A DNA stretch of 44,071 nucleotides from NCBI GenBank assembly GCA_030831085.1, contig JAURLT010000010.1, positions 1-44,071 on the forward strand, read 5' to 3'. This document shows, piece by piece, positions 20,425 through 30,068 of this stretch. The stretch is from Gammaproteobacteria bacterium. GTDB taxonomy: Bacteria; Pseudomonadota; Gammaproteobacteria; Steroidobacterales; Steroidobacteraceae. Both the position numbers and the translations under genes were made by a program. Within the stretch, counting starts at the first letter, position 1. Each line of letters opens with the position of its first letter. The notes below the pieces were generated by a model. That model saw only the letters and a program-made list of their open reading frames with translations. It was not told where the DNA came from and made no database searches.

Positions 20425-21269
20425 TCACTCCTCGGGAGCAAAGGTCACCTCCAGGTTGCGCTCGAACAGCCCGGGATCGGACGGCAGGGGCAAGGGCGAG
20501 GCACGCAACACGGCGCTGACGATCGACTGGCGCACGGCCTCGTCCCCGTTACAGGCGCCGAGGTTGACGTCCACCACCTCACCGCCGGGAATCTGGCGCA
20601 CCCGGATCAGGCAGCGCAAGCCCGGGCGCGCCGAGGCCGGCCTGACCCAGCTGGACTCGATGCGCGCCTGAATGGCCGACTGGTAGCGGTTGCGCTCGCC
20701 CGCGGAAATGGCAGCAGCACGGCGCTGATCAGCCTCCAGCCTGGCCGCCAGCTCAGCCTGGGCGCGACGGGCCTCCTCGGCGCGGCGCTCAGCGGCCTGT
20801 TTCTCGGTCGCACGCTGCTCTGCCGCTCGCTTGTCGGCAGCCAGTTGTTCAGCCGCCCGCCGCTCCGCGGCTTTCTGGTCAGCAGCCCTCTTCTCAGCCG
20901 CCTTTTGCTCCACCGCCCGCCGCTCAGCGGCCCGTTTGTCGGCAGCCTGCTTGTCCTTCGTGGCCCGCTCCTCACGGGCACGCTCTGCAGCTGCACGCTC
21001 GGCCACCTCACGGTCTGTCGCCCGTGCTTGTGCCTCTAGTTCGGCTGCTGTCCGGCGCGCCTCGGCAGCGGCGACTGCCCGACGCCGGTCTTCCAGACTG
21101 CGCCGCTCAGCCGCCGCCTGCAAAACCACGGCATCGAGGTTGACCGCCTCGATCGGTAATGTCGGCGTGGCCTGGGAGGAGGCATAGCGCATGTTCAGCC
21201 CGAGCGCCGCTACCAGCACCAGGTGCATCAGCAGCGAACTCCCCATGGGGCCGATCCTGAACGGGAGCT

Positions 21270-21273
<4 letters not shown>
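20425..21273 (-). CDS. tolA: Tol-Pal system protein TolA
   Basis: Inner-membrane protein spanning the periplasm and linking TolQR to TolB-Pal. In the 282 residues, domain I is one membrane segment (about 11-28). Domain II is a long charged helix (about 50-185) made of Lys/Arg/Ala/Glu repeats such as AADKRAAERRA. Domain III is the C-terminal fold (about 186-282) with SSWVRPASARPGLRCLIRV and the conserved Cys pair C211 and C231. Overlaps tolR by ATGA; its last codons contain the ribosome site of tolB. Confidence 0.94.
20779..20955 (-). repeat. Imperfect tandem repeat coding the TolA helical domain
   Basis: Seven- to eight-codon units of the type (A/E)(E/D)(K/Q)(R/K)AA recur through TolA residues 107-165, giving a long single alpha helix. 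The DNA units are imperfect, so length change by slippage is possible but was not seen. Confidence 0.7.
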
Positions 21274-21730
<457 letters not shown>

Positions 21731-21734
<4 letters not shown>

Positions 21735-22414
21735 CGGACTTCACCGCTCGAATGGTGCGCCAGGACGGCAGTGAACTCCTCCATGAAGGTCTGCTGACGA
21801 AGTTCCAGCCGACCCACGCGGTCGGCGAAGCGGTTGAAGGCCACCACCGCCGGGATGGCCGCAAACAGGCCCATCGCGGTTGCGATCAGGGCCTCGGATA
21901 TTCCCGGGGCCACCATGGCGAGCGTGGCCTGCTGGACGGCCCCCAGTCCCTGGAATGCGCCCATGATGCCCCACACCGTGCCGAACAAGCCGACATAAGG
22001 GCTCGTCGAACCGATGGTGGCCAAGGTCGCGAGGCTCTCATCCAGCCGGTCCAGCTCCTTCATCTGCTCGACCTGCATGGCCCGGCGTGCGCCTTCCATC
22101 AGCACGCCGGCAGGCAGATCGTGACGCGCACGCCCGCGCCGGAATTCCTCGAAGCCGGCGACGAAGATGGCCTCCATGCCGGTCACCGCATCTCGTCGCG
22201 GCTCCAGTTGGCGATACAACTTCGAGAGATCGCCACCAGACCAGAACTGGTTCTCGAAGCGATCCGCCTCGCTGCGGGCGCGCTCGATCAGTGCCCGCTT
22301 GCGGAAGATGATGGTCCAGGACAGGACCGATGCGCCCAGCAGTGCCAGCATCACCAGCTGGACGACCAGGCTGGCGTCAGCCACCAGTGCGAGCAAGCTC
22401 TGTTCCTCAGCCAT
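21731..22414 (-). CDS. tolQ: Tol-Pal system protein TolQ
   Basis: MotA/TolQ/ExbB-type proton channel subunit. The 227 residues show three membrane helices (about 15-40, 135-160 and 168-192), a cytoplasmic loop between the first two, and the conserved STSPYVGLFGTVWGIM motif, with PGISEALIATAMGLFAAIP in the third helix. ATG 22414 overlaps the end of ybgC by eight bases. Confidence 0.96.
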
Positions 22415-22823
22415 CGAGTAGCGCCTCCCTCATGCCGGCCGGCAGGGATCGCGGCCGCAGGTTATCGGCATCCAGGCTGGCCGCCCGCACGGTGGCCTCT
22501 ACCAGCAACTGTCGGTCGGGCAAGCGACGCACCTCCTGCGCGAAACTGATCGACGCCTTGCGGCACTCCTGAACCCTGGCCGTCACTTCCAGCAGGTCAC
22601 CGTAGCGGGCCGGTGAGCGATAAGCCACGCCCACTTCGACCACCGCAAACTGGATCCGTTCCTCGGCCAGTAACCTACCCTGCTCGAAGCCCTTGGCCCG
22701 CAGCCACTCGGTTCTCGCACGCTCAAGGAAACGCAGATAGTTGGCGTAGTAGACGATGCCGCCCGCATCGGTATCTTCCCAGTACACCCTGACCTGCCAG
22801 GCAAACCCTGCGTCTGAAGACAT
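22407..22823 (-). CDS. ybgC: Acyl-CoA thioesterase YbgC (Tol-Pal associated)
   Basis: Hotdog-fold acyl-CoA thioesterase encoded at the start of tol-pal operons. The 138 residues contain the catalytic signature WEDTDAGGIVYYANYLRFLE near 15-34, with the catalytic Asp in place, then RTEWLRAKGFEQ. ATG 22823 is chosen because it lies five bases after the ruvB stop and gives the family length; the frame is open further upstream only within ruvB. The 3' end overlaps tolQ. Confidence 0.94.
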   Translation of the reverse strand: MSSDAGFAWQVRVYWEDTDAGGIVYYANYLRFLERARTEWLRAKGFEQGRLLAEERIQFAVVEVGVAYRSPARYGDLLEVTARVQECRKASISFAQEVRRLPDRQLLVEATVRAASLDADNLRPRSLPAGMREALLDG

Positions 22824-22827
22824 GACG

Positions 22828-23880
22828 TCAGTCGCGGAACAGCGGCAGGTTGGAGCTGGCGGGGTCGGCGGCAGGTGGCTCGAGGCCGAAGTGCAGGTAG
22901 GCGTGTCGGGTAGCAACCCGACCGCGAGCTGTACGCATGAGGAACCCCTGCTGGATCAGGAAGGGCTCGATGACATCCTCCAGCGTGCCCCGCTCCTCGC
23001 CGATAGCCGCCGCCAGGCTCTCGATACCCACGGGCCCTCCGGAAAACTTGTCCATGATGGTCGTGAGCAGCTTGCGGTCCAGCAGGTCGAAGCCCTGCCG
23101 ATCCACCTCAAGAAGATCCAGCGCAGACTCAGCCACCGCGCCCGTGATCCGCCCGTCGGCCTTGACCTCAGCGAAATCCCGCACCCGGCGCAGCAGTCGG
23201 TTGGCGATGCGGGGGGTGCCGCGCGAGCGCTCGGCGATCTTCTCTGCCCCGGCCTCCTCGGCCTGCAAGCCCAGGATACCTGCCGATCGGGACACGATGC
23301 CGGCCAGATCGGCGACTGAGTAGAACTCCAGGCGTTGCACGATGCCGAAGCGGTCCCGGAGCGGCGAGGTCAGCAACCCAGCCCGGGTGGTTGCCCCGAC
23401 CAGCGTGAAGGGCGGCAGGTCCAGCTTGATGGAGCGCGCCGCCGGACCCTCACCGATCAAGATATCCAGTTGGAAATCCTCCATCGCCGGATAGAGGATC
23501 TCCTCCACCACCGGGCTGAGCCGATGGATCTCGTCTACGAACAGCACGTCCTTCGGCTGCAAGCCAGTCAGGATGGCCGCGAGGTCTCCCGGTCGCTCCA
23601 GGACCGGACCCGAGGTCTGCTTGAGGCCCACACCCATCTCGGTGGCCACGATACTAGCCAGCGTGGTCTTGCCGAGGCCGGGAGGGCCGAAAATCAGCAG
23701 GTGATCGAGGGCTTCGCTGCGCCTGCGCGCCGCCTCGATGAAGATTTCCATCTGCTCCTTGACCGGCCGCTGGCCCACATAATCCGCCAGACGCCGGGGC
23801 CTGACCGCACGGTCAATAACCTCGTCGTCCCGACCTTGGGCAGCACCGACCAACCGGTCCTCGTCGATGGAACCCGCCAT
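22828..23880 (-). CDS. ruvB: Holliday junction branch migration ATPase RuvB
   Basis: AAA+ motor that drives branch migration with RuvA. The 350 residues contain [11 protein letters not shown], Walker [12 protein letters not shown] (about 65-75), Walker [11 protein letters not shown], sensor 1 GATTRAGLL and the C-terminal winged helix with [17 protein letters not shown]. The start follows the ruvA stop by two bases. Confidence 0.97.
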   Translation of the reverse strand: MAGSIDEDRLVGAAQGRDDEVIDRAVRPRRLADYVGQRPVKEQMEIFIEAARRRSEALDHLLIFGPPGLGKTTLASIVATEMGVGLKQTSGPVLERPGDLAAILTGLQPKDVLFVDEIHRLSPVVEEILYPAMEDFQLDILIGEGPAARSIKLDLPPFTLVGATTRAGLLTSPLRDRFGIVQRLEFYSVADLAGIVSRSAGILGLQAEEAGAEKIAERSRGTPRIANRLLRRVRDFAEVKADGRITGAVAESALDLLEVDRQGFDLLDRKLLTTIMDKFSGGPVGIESLAAAIGEERGTLEDVIEPFLIQQGFLMRTARGRVATRHAYLHFGLEPPAADPASSNLPLFRD

Positions 23881-23882
23881 GC

Positions 23883-24476
23883 TCAGCGGCTCGCAGCGAG
23901 GCGCAGCGCCTCGCGAATCAGATCCTCGGTCCCGCAGCCTTCCTTGTTGACACCAGCCAGCAGGCGGGTGACCTCCGGAGGTTTGTAACCGAGAGCGACC
24001 AGCGCCGCAAAGGCTTCTGCGGCCGGCCCCACCGGGCTCGACACTCCGCCAGCCGGCGAGGCACCGGTGCCCAGACTGCGAATACGGTCGCGCATTTCGA
24101 TCAGGAGCCGCTCCGCGGTCTTGCGACCGATGCCCGGCACCCGGACCAGCGCTTCGACGTCCTGGGCCTCGATACAGAGCAGGATGGCCTTCACGTTCAT
24201 TCCCGACAGCAGGGCGAGACCGATCTTAGGCCCAACCCCGCTTACGCGCAGCAGGTCGCGGAACAGCTGCCGCTCCTCGGGACTGGAGAAGCCGTAAAGC
24301 AGGTGAGCGTCCTCGCGCACCACCAGGTGAGTGTGCAGGGTCACCAACTCCCCCACAGATGGCAGGGAATAAAACGTCGACATCGGCGCCTCGAGTTCGT
24401 AGCCGACGCCTCCCACGTCAAGGGCCAAGGCGGGCGGCTGCTTGCTGACCAGCCTGCCCTTCAGGAAGCCGATCAT
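23883..24476 (-). CDS. ruvA: Holliday junction branch migration complex subunit RuvA
   Basis: Binds four-way junctions and recruits RuvB. The 197 residues have the N-terminal OB fold starting [10 protein letters not shown], the acidic-pin and helix-hairpin-helix region ([19 protein letters not shown], then [19 protein letters not shown]), and a C-terminal RuvB-binding domain ([16 protein letters not shown]). ATG 24476 overlaps the ruvC stop (ATGA); an upstream in-frame start is ruvC shadow. Confidence 0.96.
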   Translation of the reverse strand: MIGFLKGRLVSKQPPALALDVGGVGYELEAPMSTFYSLPSVGELVTLHTHLVVREDAHLLYGFSSPEERQLFRDLLRVSGVGPKIGLALLSGMNVKAILLCIEAQDVEALVRVPGIGRKTAERLLIEMRDRIRSLGTGASPAGGVSSPVGPAAEAFAALVALGYKPPEVTRLLAGVNKEGCGTEDLIREALRLAASR

Positions 24477-25036
24477 GCCAGCCTCCTCGACCCACCCAAC
24501 ACGCGGTGATGGGCATGGCACAGCGCGATCGCCAGCGCATCCGAGGCATCCAGCCCAATCCGGCCCTCGACCCTGACCAGGGCCTTGACCATGTGCTGGA
24601 CCTGGCGCTTGTCCGCGGCGCCCGTGCCTACGACCGCCAGCTTCACTTCCCTGGGAGCGTACTCGTGGACCTCTATCCCGCGGGTGGCCACCGCACAGAG
24701 CGCGGCGCCTCTGGCATGCCCAAGCTTCAGCGCACTGTCTGGATTGGACTTCATGAACACCCTCTCGATCGCCACCTCATCTGGCTGATAGTCCTGCAGC
24801 AAGCGCCCCAATCCCTCGAAAATCGTGGTCAGACGCGAGGTCATGGCCCCACCGCCTGTGCGCAGACTGCCGCTGGCGACATAGGCCGCGCTGCTTCCGT
24901 CGAGATCGATCACGCCATAGCCGGTGACCAGGGATCCCGGATCGAGCCCGAGAACCCGGGCCCGACGCGTGACCGGAGTGGCTGCCTTGACCGGCATGGC
25001 CGTCAGCCGCAGCCCCCGCGAACGTCTGACTCCCAT
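24473..25036 (-). CDS. ruvC: Crossover junction endodeoxyribonuclease RuvC
   Basis: Resolves Holliday junctions in complex with RuvAB. The RNase H-fold motif VLGLDPGSLVTGYGVID carries the first catalytic Asp, followed by VAIERVFM (Glu), and a C-terminal LDASDALAIALCHAHH (Asp pair). The listed start at 25036 gives 187 residues; an ATG at 24997 (MPVKAATPV) gives 174, closer to the family average. Neither has a good ribosome site. It is divergent from the MscS-type channel with a gap of only 25 bases. yebC, often upstream of ruvC, is absent here. Confidence 0.94.
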   Translation of the reverse strand: MGVRRSRGLRLTAMPVKAATPVTRRARVLGLDPGSLVTGYGVIDLDGSSAAYVASGSLRTGGGAMTSRLTTIFEGLGRLLQDYQPDEVAIERVFMKSNPDSALKLGHARGAALCAVATRGIEVHEYAPREVKLAVVGTGAADKRQVQHMVKALVRVEGRIGLDASDALAIALCHAHHRVLGGSRRLA

Positions 25037-25055
25037 GGGCTGATGATACTAGAAT
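25026..25055 (+). promoter_or_regulatory. Putative promoter giving a leaderless channel mRNA
   Basis: CTGACT (25026-25031) and TAGAAT (25050-25055) have an 18-base spacer. A start seven bases after the -10 element falls on the A of ATG 25062. On the other strand TAGTAT (25051-25046) overlaps it and could serve ruvC. Pattern matching only. Confidence 0.35.
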
Positions 25056-25061
25056 TGCAGC

Positions 25062-27449
25062 ATGATCAGACGGATTGACCACGCTGCGTGGTGCCTGGTG
25101 GCGAGCGCCATGCTGGCCGGTCCGGCCACCGCCATAGAGGCCGCCGAACCTGCACCCATACCCGGCGGCATGATCCCTACGGCGGCCTCCGACGCGCGGC
25201 TGGCGCTGGATGCCATGGGCGCACACCTCGAGGTCGGAGATCCCAAGCGGAACCAGGATGCACGGGTCATTGCCAGCGCCATTGACCGCCTGACTGCGCA
25301 GCGTGACCTCGCCCGCCTGGGTGAAGTGCCTGCTTTCCGTCTGGACGAACTCGCCAGCCAGGTGGCTTTCTACCGCCAACGAGTGGAGCGGATGCAGGGA
25401 CAGCAGCTCCAGCGAGTCACCCGGCTGTCGGATGATGCCGCAGCCATCGCCGACATGACGGCGACCTGGCGACTGACCGTAGAAACCGCCCGTGCCGACA
25501 ACCTGTCCCAGCCCCTTCAGGACGAGGCAGCTGCCGTCCTTAGACTGATCGCCGGCACGCGCCGGGAGCTGGATTCACCGCTCAAGGCGGCCCTGGCCCA
25601 ACGCGAGGCCGCGGCCCGCCTCGACGCACGGCTTGGCGTGCTGGAGGTCACCATCGAGGACGCTGAGTCCCGGGTCCGGCAGCGCTATTTCGAATCGGAA
25701 CTGCCACCCATCTGGCGGGGCATGTCCCTGTCTCTCCCCACCGTAATGGACCGCGAGGCGATGGCAGCCCAGGTGGAAGGCCAACTGGCCTACAGCCGGG
25801 ATTACTTCCAGGCCAACCGCCAGCTCCTGCAACTCTGGGCGTTCTTTCTGGCCCTGCTTGCCGGGGCACTGGCCTGGGCCAGTCGCCGGCCGGCCTGGTC
25901 GCGAATCGACACCGGCCTCACGCCGGATGCCGGCCGACTGCTGCAGCACCCGCTGTCGGCGCTGGTACTCATCGCCCTCTCGGTGACCCTGCTGGTCATG
26001 GACCTCGCGCCCTCGCTGGTCAGGTCAGCAGCCAGTCTCGCCACCATGGGTCTGCTGCTCAGGGTGCTGCCCCGACGATTGGTGGCAAGACGCTACCTGC
26101 TGATCCTCGCGCTGGCAGTGGTATTCGTGATCGACCGCGGTCGCGCCTTGATCCCCTACGACTCCCCGCTGTTTCGGGCCAGCCAGTTGCTGGTCGCAGG
26201 CGGGCTGGCGCTAATCCTCTGGAAGGTCATCGCCTTGCGCCGCCGGTCCGCCTTGCAGCCCGACTCCTGGCTGGCCCTCCTGGCCCCGGTGGCCCCGACC
26301 GGGCTACTGCTGGTGATCGGGGCTACGGCCGCCAACCTGCTCGGCAACCTCTCGCTGGCCGACCTGCTGCTGGGAGGCACCACGCTCGCGACCTATGCCT
26401 CAGCCATCCTGTTTGCGACGGCTACGGTGCTCGATGACCTCGTGCTCCTCGTGGTGAATAGTCCTTCAGGACGTCGTCTGAAAATGATCGAACTGCATGG
26501 CTCGCAGGTCCGTCGCGTATTCCGCGGCGGCGTACACCTGCTGGCGGTCGCCTTCTGGGCTTACCTGACGCTGCAGGCGTTCACACTTTGGGACCCGGTC
26601 GAACAACTGTTCCGGCGACTGCTGACGGCCTCGCTGACCCTGGGCCAGCTGACGATTTCGATAGGCGACGTGGTCGCCTTTGTTCTCGGCGTCCTGCTGG
26701 CCACCTACTCAGCAAGGCTTACCCGCTTCCTGCTCCAGGAAGAGGTGCTGACCCGCTTGCGCTGGCCGCCAGGCGTCAGGAACACCACGGCCACCCTCGC
26801 CTACTACGCTGTCCTGTTCGTCGGTCTGCTGATGGCCATGGCCATCGCCGGTATCGAGCCGGGCCAGGTCGCGCTGGTGGTAGGCGCGCTTGGCGTGGGC
26901 ATCGGCTTCGGGTTGCAAACTGTCGTCAACAATTTTGTTTCCGGCCTGATCCTCATGTTCGAGCGACCGATCCAGCCGGGCGACGTCATCGACGTGGACA
27001 CCCTGCAGGGGCGGGTTGCCGAGATCGGCCTGCGTGCCACCCGCATCAGGACCTGGGAAGGCGCGGAAGTGGTGGTTCCGAACGGTGACCTGCTCAGCGG
27101 CAAGCTGGTCAACTGGACCCTATCGGACAGCGACCGACGGATCGAGATCGCGGTAGGCGTGGCCTACGGCAGCGACGTGCGTCAGGTCCAGCAGCTGCTG
27201 CTCGAGGTGGCACGCAGCCAGCCGACCGCACTGGCCCTGCCCGAACCCGTGGTAGTGATGACCGGCTTTGGTGACAGCTCGCTGGATTTCTCGATCAGGT
27301 TCTGGATCCGCGACGCGGACGCAGCGCCCGTAGCCAAGAGCGAGGCGTGCATGCGGATCATGGAAGTCTTGCGCGAGGCCGGTATCGAGATCCCGTTCCC
27401 GCAGCGCGACCTGCATCTCCGGAGCGTGCCAGACCGGCTGAAGACCTAG
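25062..27449 (+). CDS. DUF3772-containing mechanosensitive channel (MscS family)
   Basis: The 795-residue product has a signal peptide (cleavage near TAIEA, residue 28), a periplasmic helical domain with heptad-like segments (about 40-240, DUF3772-like), then about eight extra membrane helices (about 260-560). The C-terminal MscS module starts near 570: pore helix VALVVGALGVGIGFGLQTVVNN, then FVSGLILMFERPIQPGDVID and the cytoplasmic domain to the end. This build is shared with large MscS relatives that release solutes on osmotic downshock. The stop shares a CTAG with the stop of lpd on the other strand. It lies divergent from ruvC. Confidence 0.9.
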   Translation: MIRRIDHAAWCLVASAMLAGPATAIEAAEPAPIPGGMIPTAASDARLALDAMGAHLEVGDPKRNQDARVIASAIDRLTAQRDLARLGEVPAFRLDELASQVAFYRQRVERMQGQQLQRVTRLSDDAAAIADMTATWRLTVETARADNLSQPLQDEAAAVLRLIAGTRRELDSPLKAALAQREAAARLDARLGVLEVTIEDAESRVRQRYFESELPPIWRGMSLSLPTVMDREAMAAQVEGQLAYSRDYFQANRQLLQLWAFFLALLAGALAWASRRPAWSRIDTGLTPDAGRLLQHPLSALVLIALSVTLLVMDLAPSLVRSAASLATMGLLLRVLPRRLVARRYLLILALAVVFVIDRGRALIPYDSPLFRASQLLVAGGLALILWKVIALRRRSALQPDSWLALLAPVAPTGLLLVIGATAANLLGNLSLADLLLGGTTLATYASAILFATATVLDDLVLLVVNSPSGRRLKMIELHGSQVRRVFRGGVHLLAVAFWAYLTLQAFTLWDPVEQLFRRLLTASLTLGQLTISIGDVVAFVLGVLLATYSARLTRFLLQEEVLTRLRWPPGVRNTTATLAYYAVLFVGLLMAMAIAGIEPGQVALVVGALGVGIGFGLQTVVNNFVSGLILMFERPIQPGDVIDVDTLQGRVAEIGLRATRIRTWEGAEVVVPNGDLLSGKLVNWTLSDSDRRIEIAVGVAYGSDVRQVQQLLLEVARSQPTALALPEPVVVMTGFGDSSLDFSIRFWIRDADAAPVAKSEACMRIMEVLREAGIEIPFPQRDLHLRSVPDRLKT

Positions 27450-28873
27450 CGATTAAGGCAGTCGATGGCGCGCTTGTCAGCGGCCAGCGCCGCTTCGTGC
27501 AGCGCCTCGGACAGCGTGGGATGCGCGTGGATAGTCCGCTGCAGGTCCTCGCTGCTGGCCGAATACGCCATCGCCAGCACGGCCTCCGCGATCAACTCTC
27601 CCGCCATTGGTCCGATTACGTGTACGCCGAGGATCTGGTCATCTTCCGCCGCGGCGATCAGCTTGCAGAACCCGGCGGAGGCCTCCATGGCCCGCGCCCT
27701 GCCGCTGGCCATGAATGGAAAATTACCCACCTTGTACGCGCGGCCCGCAGCCTTGACCTGCTCCTCGGTCTGACCCACCCAGGCAATTTCCGGGGCGGTA
27801 TAGATGACCGAGGGTATCAGCGAGTGGTCGATCTCGGCGTAGTGCCCCGCGATGTGGTCGGCCACCGCCAACCCCTCTTCCTTGCCCTTGTGAGCGAGCA
27901 TGGGACCCTTCACGCAATCGCCGACCGCCCAGATACCTTCCACGCCGGTGCTGCAGCGCTCGTCAACCTCGATGCGCCCCCGCGGATCGAGGACGACCCC
28001 GGTGCCCTCGCCGAGCAAGCCTTCGGTGTAAGGACGACGACCGATGGCTACGATCAACCGGTCGACCGTCAGCGACTGCTCGCCCGAGCCATCGACGTAG
28101 GCGACCTCTACCCCCTGCTCGCCCACCGCGGCGGAAGAGACTTTGGCACCCATACGCAGATCGAGACCCAGCTTGCGGAAATGTTTCAGCGCCTCACGTG
28201 CCACCTGGCCATCGGCCATCGGCAGGAAATCAGGCATTGCCTCCAGCACCACCACCTCGGCACCCAGCCGACGCCAAACGCTGCCAAGTTCCAGGCCAAT
28301 GACGCCCGCTCCGATGATGCCGAGACGCGCCGGGACAGAGTCGAACTCGAGGGCACCCCAGGAGTCGACCACGCGCTTGCCATCGAAAGGCACACCGGGC
28401 AGGGGCATGGGTTCGGAGCCAGAGGCCAGGATCACGTGGCGGGCTGACAATCGACGCGTCTCGCCCTCGTGAGACACGAACTCAACCTGGCGACCCGCCA
28501 CTAGCTTGCCGCGCCCCTGCAAGGGCGTGACGCCCGCCGCCTTGAACAGGGCCAGGATGCCCTGCGTGCTCTGGCGGACAATGCCCGTCTTGCGCTTCTG
28601 CATGGCAGCAAGATCGAAACTGACGCCGGTGGTCTGAATGCCGTGACGGGCAAACTCGTGCTGGGCCCGGTGCAGTAACTCGGTGGACTCCAGCAGCGCC
28701 TTGGAGGGGATGCAGCCGGCGTTCAGGCAGGTGCCACCGAAGGCCGCACTCCCGTCGTAGTTCTTCCAGCCATCGATGCAGACAACTTTGAGGCCGTGTT
28801 GAGCAGCCCTGATGGCCGCCGGGTATCCAGCCGGTCCGCCACCGATCACTACGACGTCGAAGCTATCACTCAT
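27446..28873 (-). CDS. lpdA: Dihydrolipoyl dehydrogenase (E3)
   Basis: FAD enzyme reoxidising dihydrolipoyl groups with NAD+ for 2-oxoacid dehydrogenase complexes. The 475 residues open with VVVIGGGPAGYPAAI, followed by the redox disulfide GGTCLNAGCIPSK (C49, C54). Next come the NAD Rossmann motif IIGAGVIGLELGSVWRRLG, GIWAVGDCVKGPMLAHK, and the C-terminal active-site HAHPTLSEALHEA. ATG 28873 fits the family; an upstream in-frame codon overlaps sucB. Placed ten bases after sucB, it most likely serves the 2-oxoglutarate dehydrogenase complex. Confidence 0.95.
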   Translation of the reverse strand: MSDSFDVVVIGGGPAGYPAAIRAAQHGLKVVCIDGWKNYDGSAAFGGTCLNAGCIPSKALLESTELLHRAQHEFARHGIQTTGVSFDLAAMQKRKTGIVRQSTQGILALFKAAGVTPLQGRGKLVAGRQVEFVSHEGETRRLSARHVILASGSEPMPLPGVPFDGKRVVDSWGALEFDSVPARLGIIGAGVIGLELGSVWRRLGAEVVVLEAMPDFLPMADGQVAREALKHFRKLGLDLRMGAKVSSAAVGEQGVEVAYVDGSGEQSLTVDRLIVAIGRRPYTEGLLGEGTGVVLDPRGRIEVDERCSTGVEGIWAVGDCVKGPMLAHKGKEEGLAVADHIAGHYAEIDHSLIPSVIYTAPEIAWVGQTEEQVKAAGRAYKVGNFPFMASGRARAMEASAGFCKLIAAAEDDQILGVHVIGPMAGELIAEAVLAMAYSASSEDLQRTIHAHPTLSEALHEAALAADKRAIDCLNR

Positions 28874-28883
28874 CTGCGTATCC

Positions 28884-30068
28884 TCAGACCTCGAGCAGCA
28901 GGCGCGCCGGATCCTCCAGCGCATTTTTCACCGCCACCAGGAACTGCACTGCCTCGCGGCCATCGATGATGCGGTGATCATAGGTCAACGCCACGTACAT
29001 CATCGGGCGCACGACCACCTGCCCGTCCACCACCACCGGACGTTCCTGGATCTTGTGCATACCCAGAATGGCACTCTGCGGGGCATTGGCGATGGGAGTC
29101 GAAAGCAGCGAACCGAACACCCCGCCGTTGGTGATGGAGAAGGTGCCGCCGGTCAATTCCTCGAGCGTCAGGCTGCCGCTGCGGGCACGCCCTGCAAAAT
29201 CGCCCACCGTTTTTTCGATCTCGGCAAAACCGAGACGGTCGGCATCGCGCAGGATGGGCACCACCAGCCCACGGTCCGTCGAGACTGCGACACCGATGTC
29301 GTAAAAGTCGTGGTAAACGATGTCGTTGCCGTCCACTGCTGCGTTAATGACCGGAAAGCGCTTGAGCCCCTCGATGCAGGCCTTGACAAAGAAGGACAGG
29401 AAACCGAGGCGCGCACCGTGGCGCTTCTCGAAAGCGTCCTTGTAGCGGGCGCGCAGCTCGCTGAGCGCGAGCATGTCCACCTCGTTGAACGTGGTCAGCA
29501 GGGCCTGGGTCGACTGGGCCTCGACCAGGCGCTCGGCAATCCTGGCCCGCAGCCGGGTCATCGGCACCCGCCTCGGGGTGCGCGCGGCAGATGGTTCCGC
29601 GGCTGGCGTCCGCGCTGCCGACGCCGCCTCGCGACCCGACAGGTGGCGCGCCACGTCACCCTTGGTGATGCGCCCGTCCTTACCCGAGCCCGGCACCTCG
29701 GCCGCGACGAGCTGGTTTTCCTCCAGCAGGCGCTTGGCTGCCGGCGATGGCTTGCCAACCCCCTCTGGCTTGTCGGCCGCAGGCTGAGGCGCCGCAGGGC
29801 TAGCCTGCGCGGCGGATGCCACCGCGGCCGCGCCCTCCTCGATCTCGGCCAGCAGGCTGCCGGCGGTCACCGTTACCCCCGCCCCGATGTGGATCTTCCC
29901 CAGCACGCCATCCACCGGACATGGCACTTCCAGCACCACCTTGTCGGTTTCCAGGTCGGCGAGGTTCTCGTCGCGACGCACCGCATCGCCCGGCTGCTTG
30001 TGCCAGGTGACGAGGGTCGCATCGGCAACCGATTCCGGGAGCTGAGGGACTTTGACTTCGACTGTCAT
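28884..30068 (-). CDS. sucB: Dihydrolipoyllysine-residue succinyltransferase (E2o)
   Basis: Core of the 2-oxoglutarate dehydrogenase complex, transferring succinyl to CoA. The 394 residues hold one N-terminal lipoyl domain (about 1-78, lipoylated K43 in ETDKVVLEV). An Ala/Pro-rich linker follows, then a peripheral subunit-binding domain (about 105-142, [12 protein letters not shown] to [12 protein letters not shown]), a second linker and the catalytic domain. The catalytic HRIIDG motif (H365, D369) is near the C-terminus. The start overlaps the sucA stop (ATGA). Confidence 0.96.
   Translation of the reverse strand: MTVEVKVPQLPESVADATLVTWHKQPGDAVRRDENLADLETDKVVLEVPCPVDGVLGKIHIGAGVTVTAGSLLAEIEEGAAAVASAAQASPAAPQPAADKPEGVGKPSPAAKRLLEENQLVAAEVPGSGKDGRITKGDVARHLSGREAASAARTPAAEPSAARTPRRVPMTRLRARIAERLVEAQSTQALLTTFNEVDMLALSELRARYKDAFEKRHGARLGFLSFFVKACIEGLKRFPVINAAVDGNDIVYHDFYDIGVAVSTDRGLVVPILRDADRLGFAEIEKTVGDFAGRARSGSLTLEELTGGTFSITNGGVFGSLLSTPIANAPQSAILGMHKIQERPVVVDGQVVVRPMMYVALTYDHRIIDGREAVQFLVAVKNALEDPARLLLEV

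Noticed and set aside
20779-20955. A CRISPR-like or mobile tandem repeat in tolA.
   Set aside because: The units are imperfect and code for the expected TolA helix.
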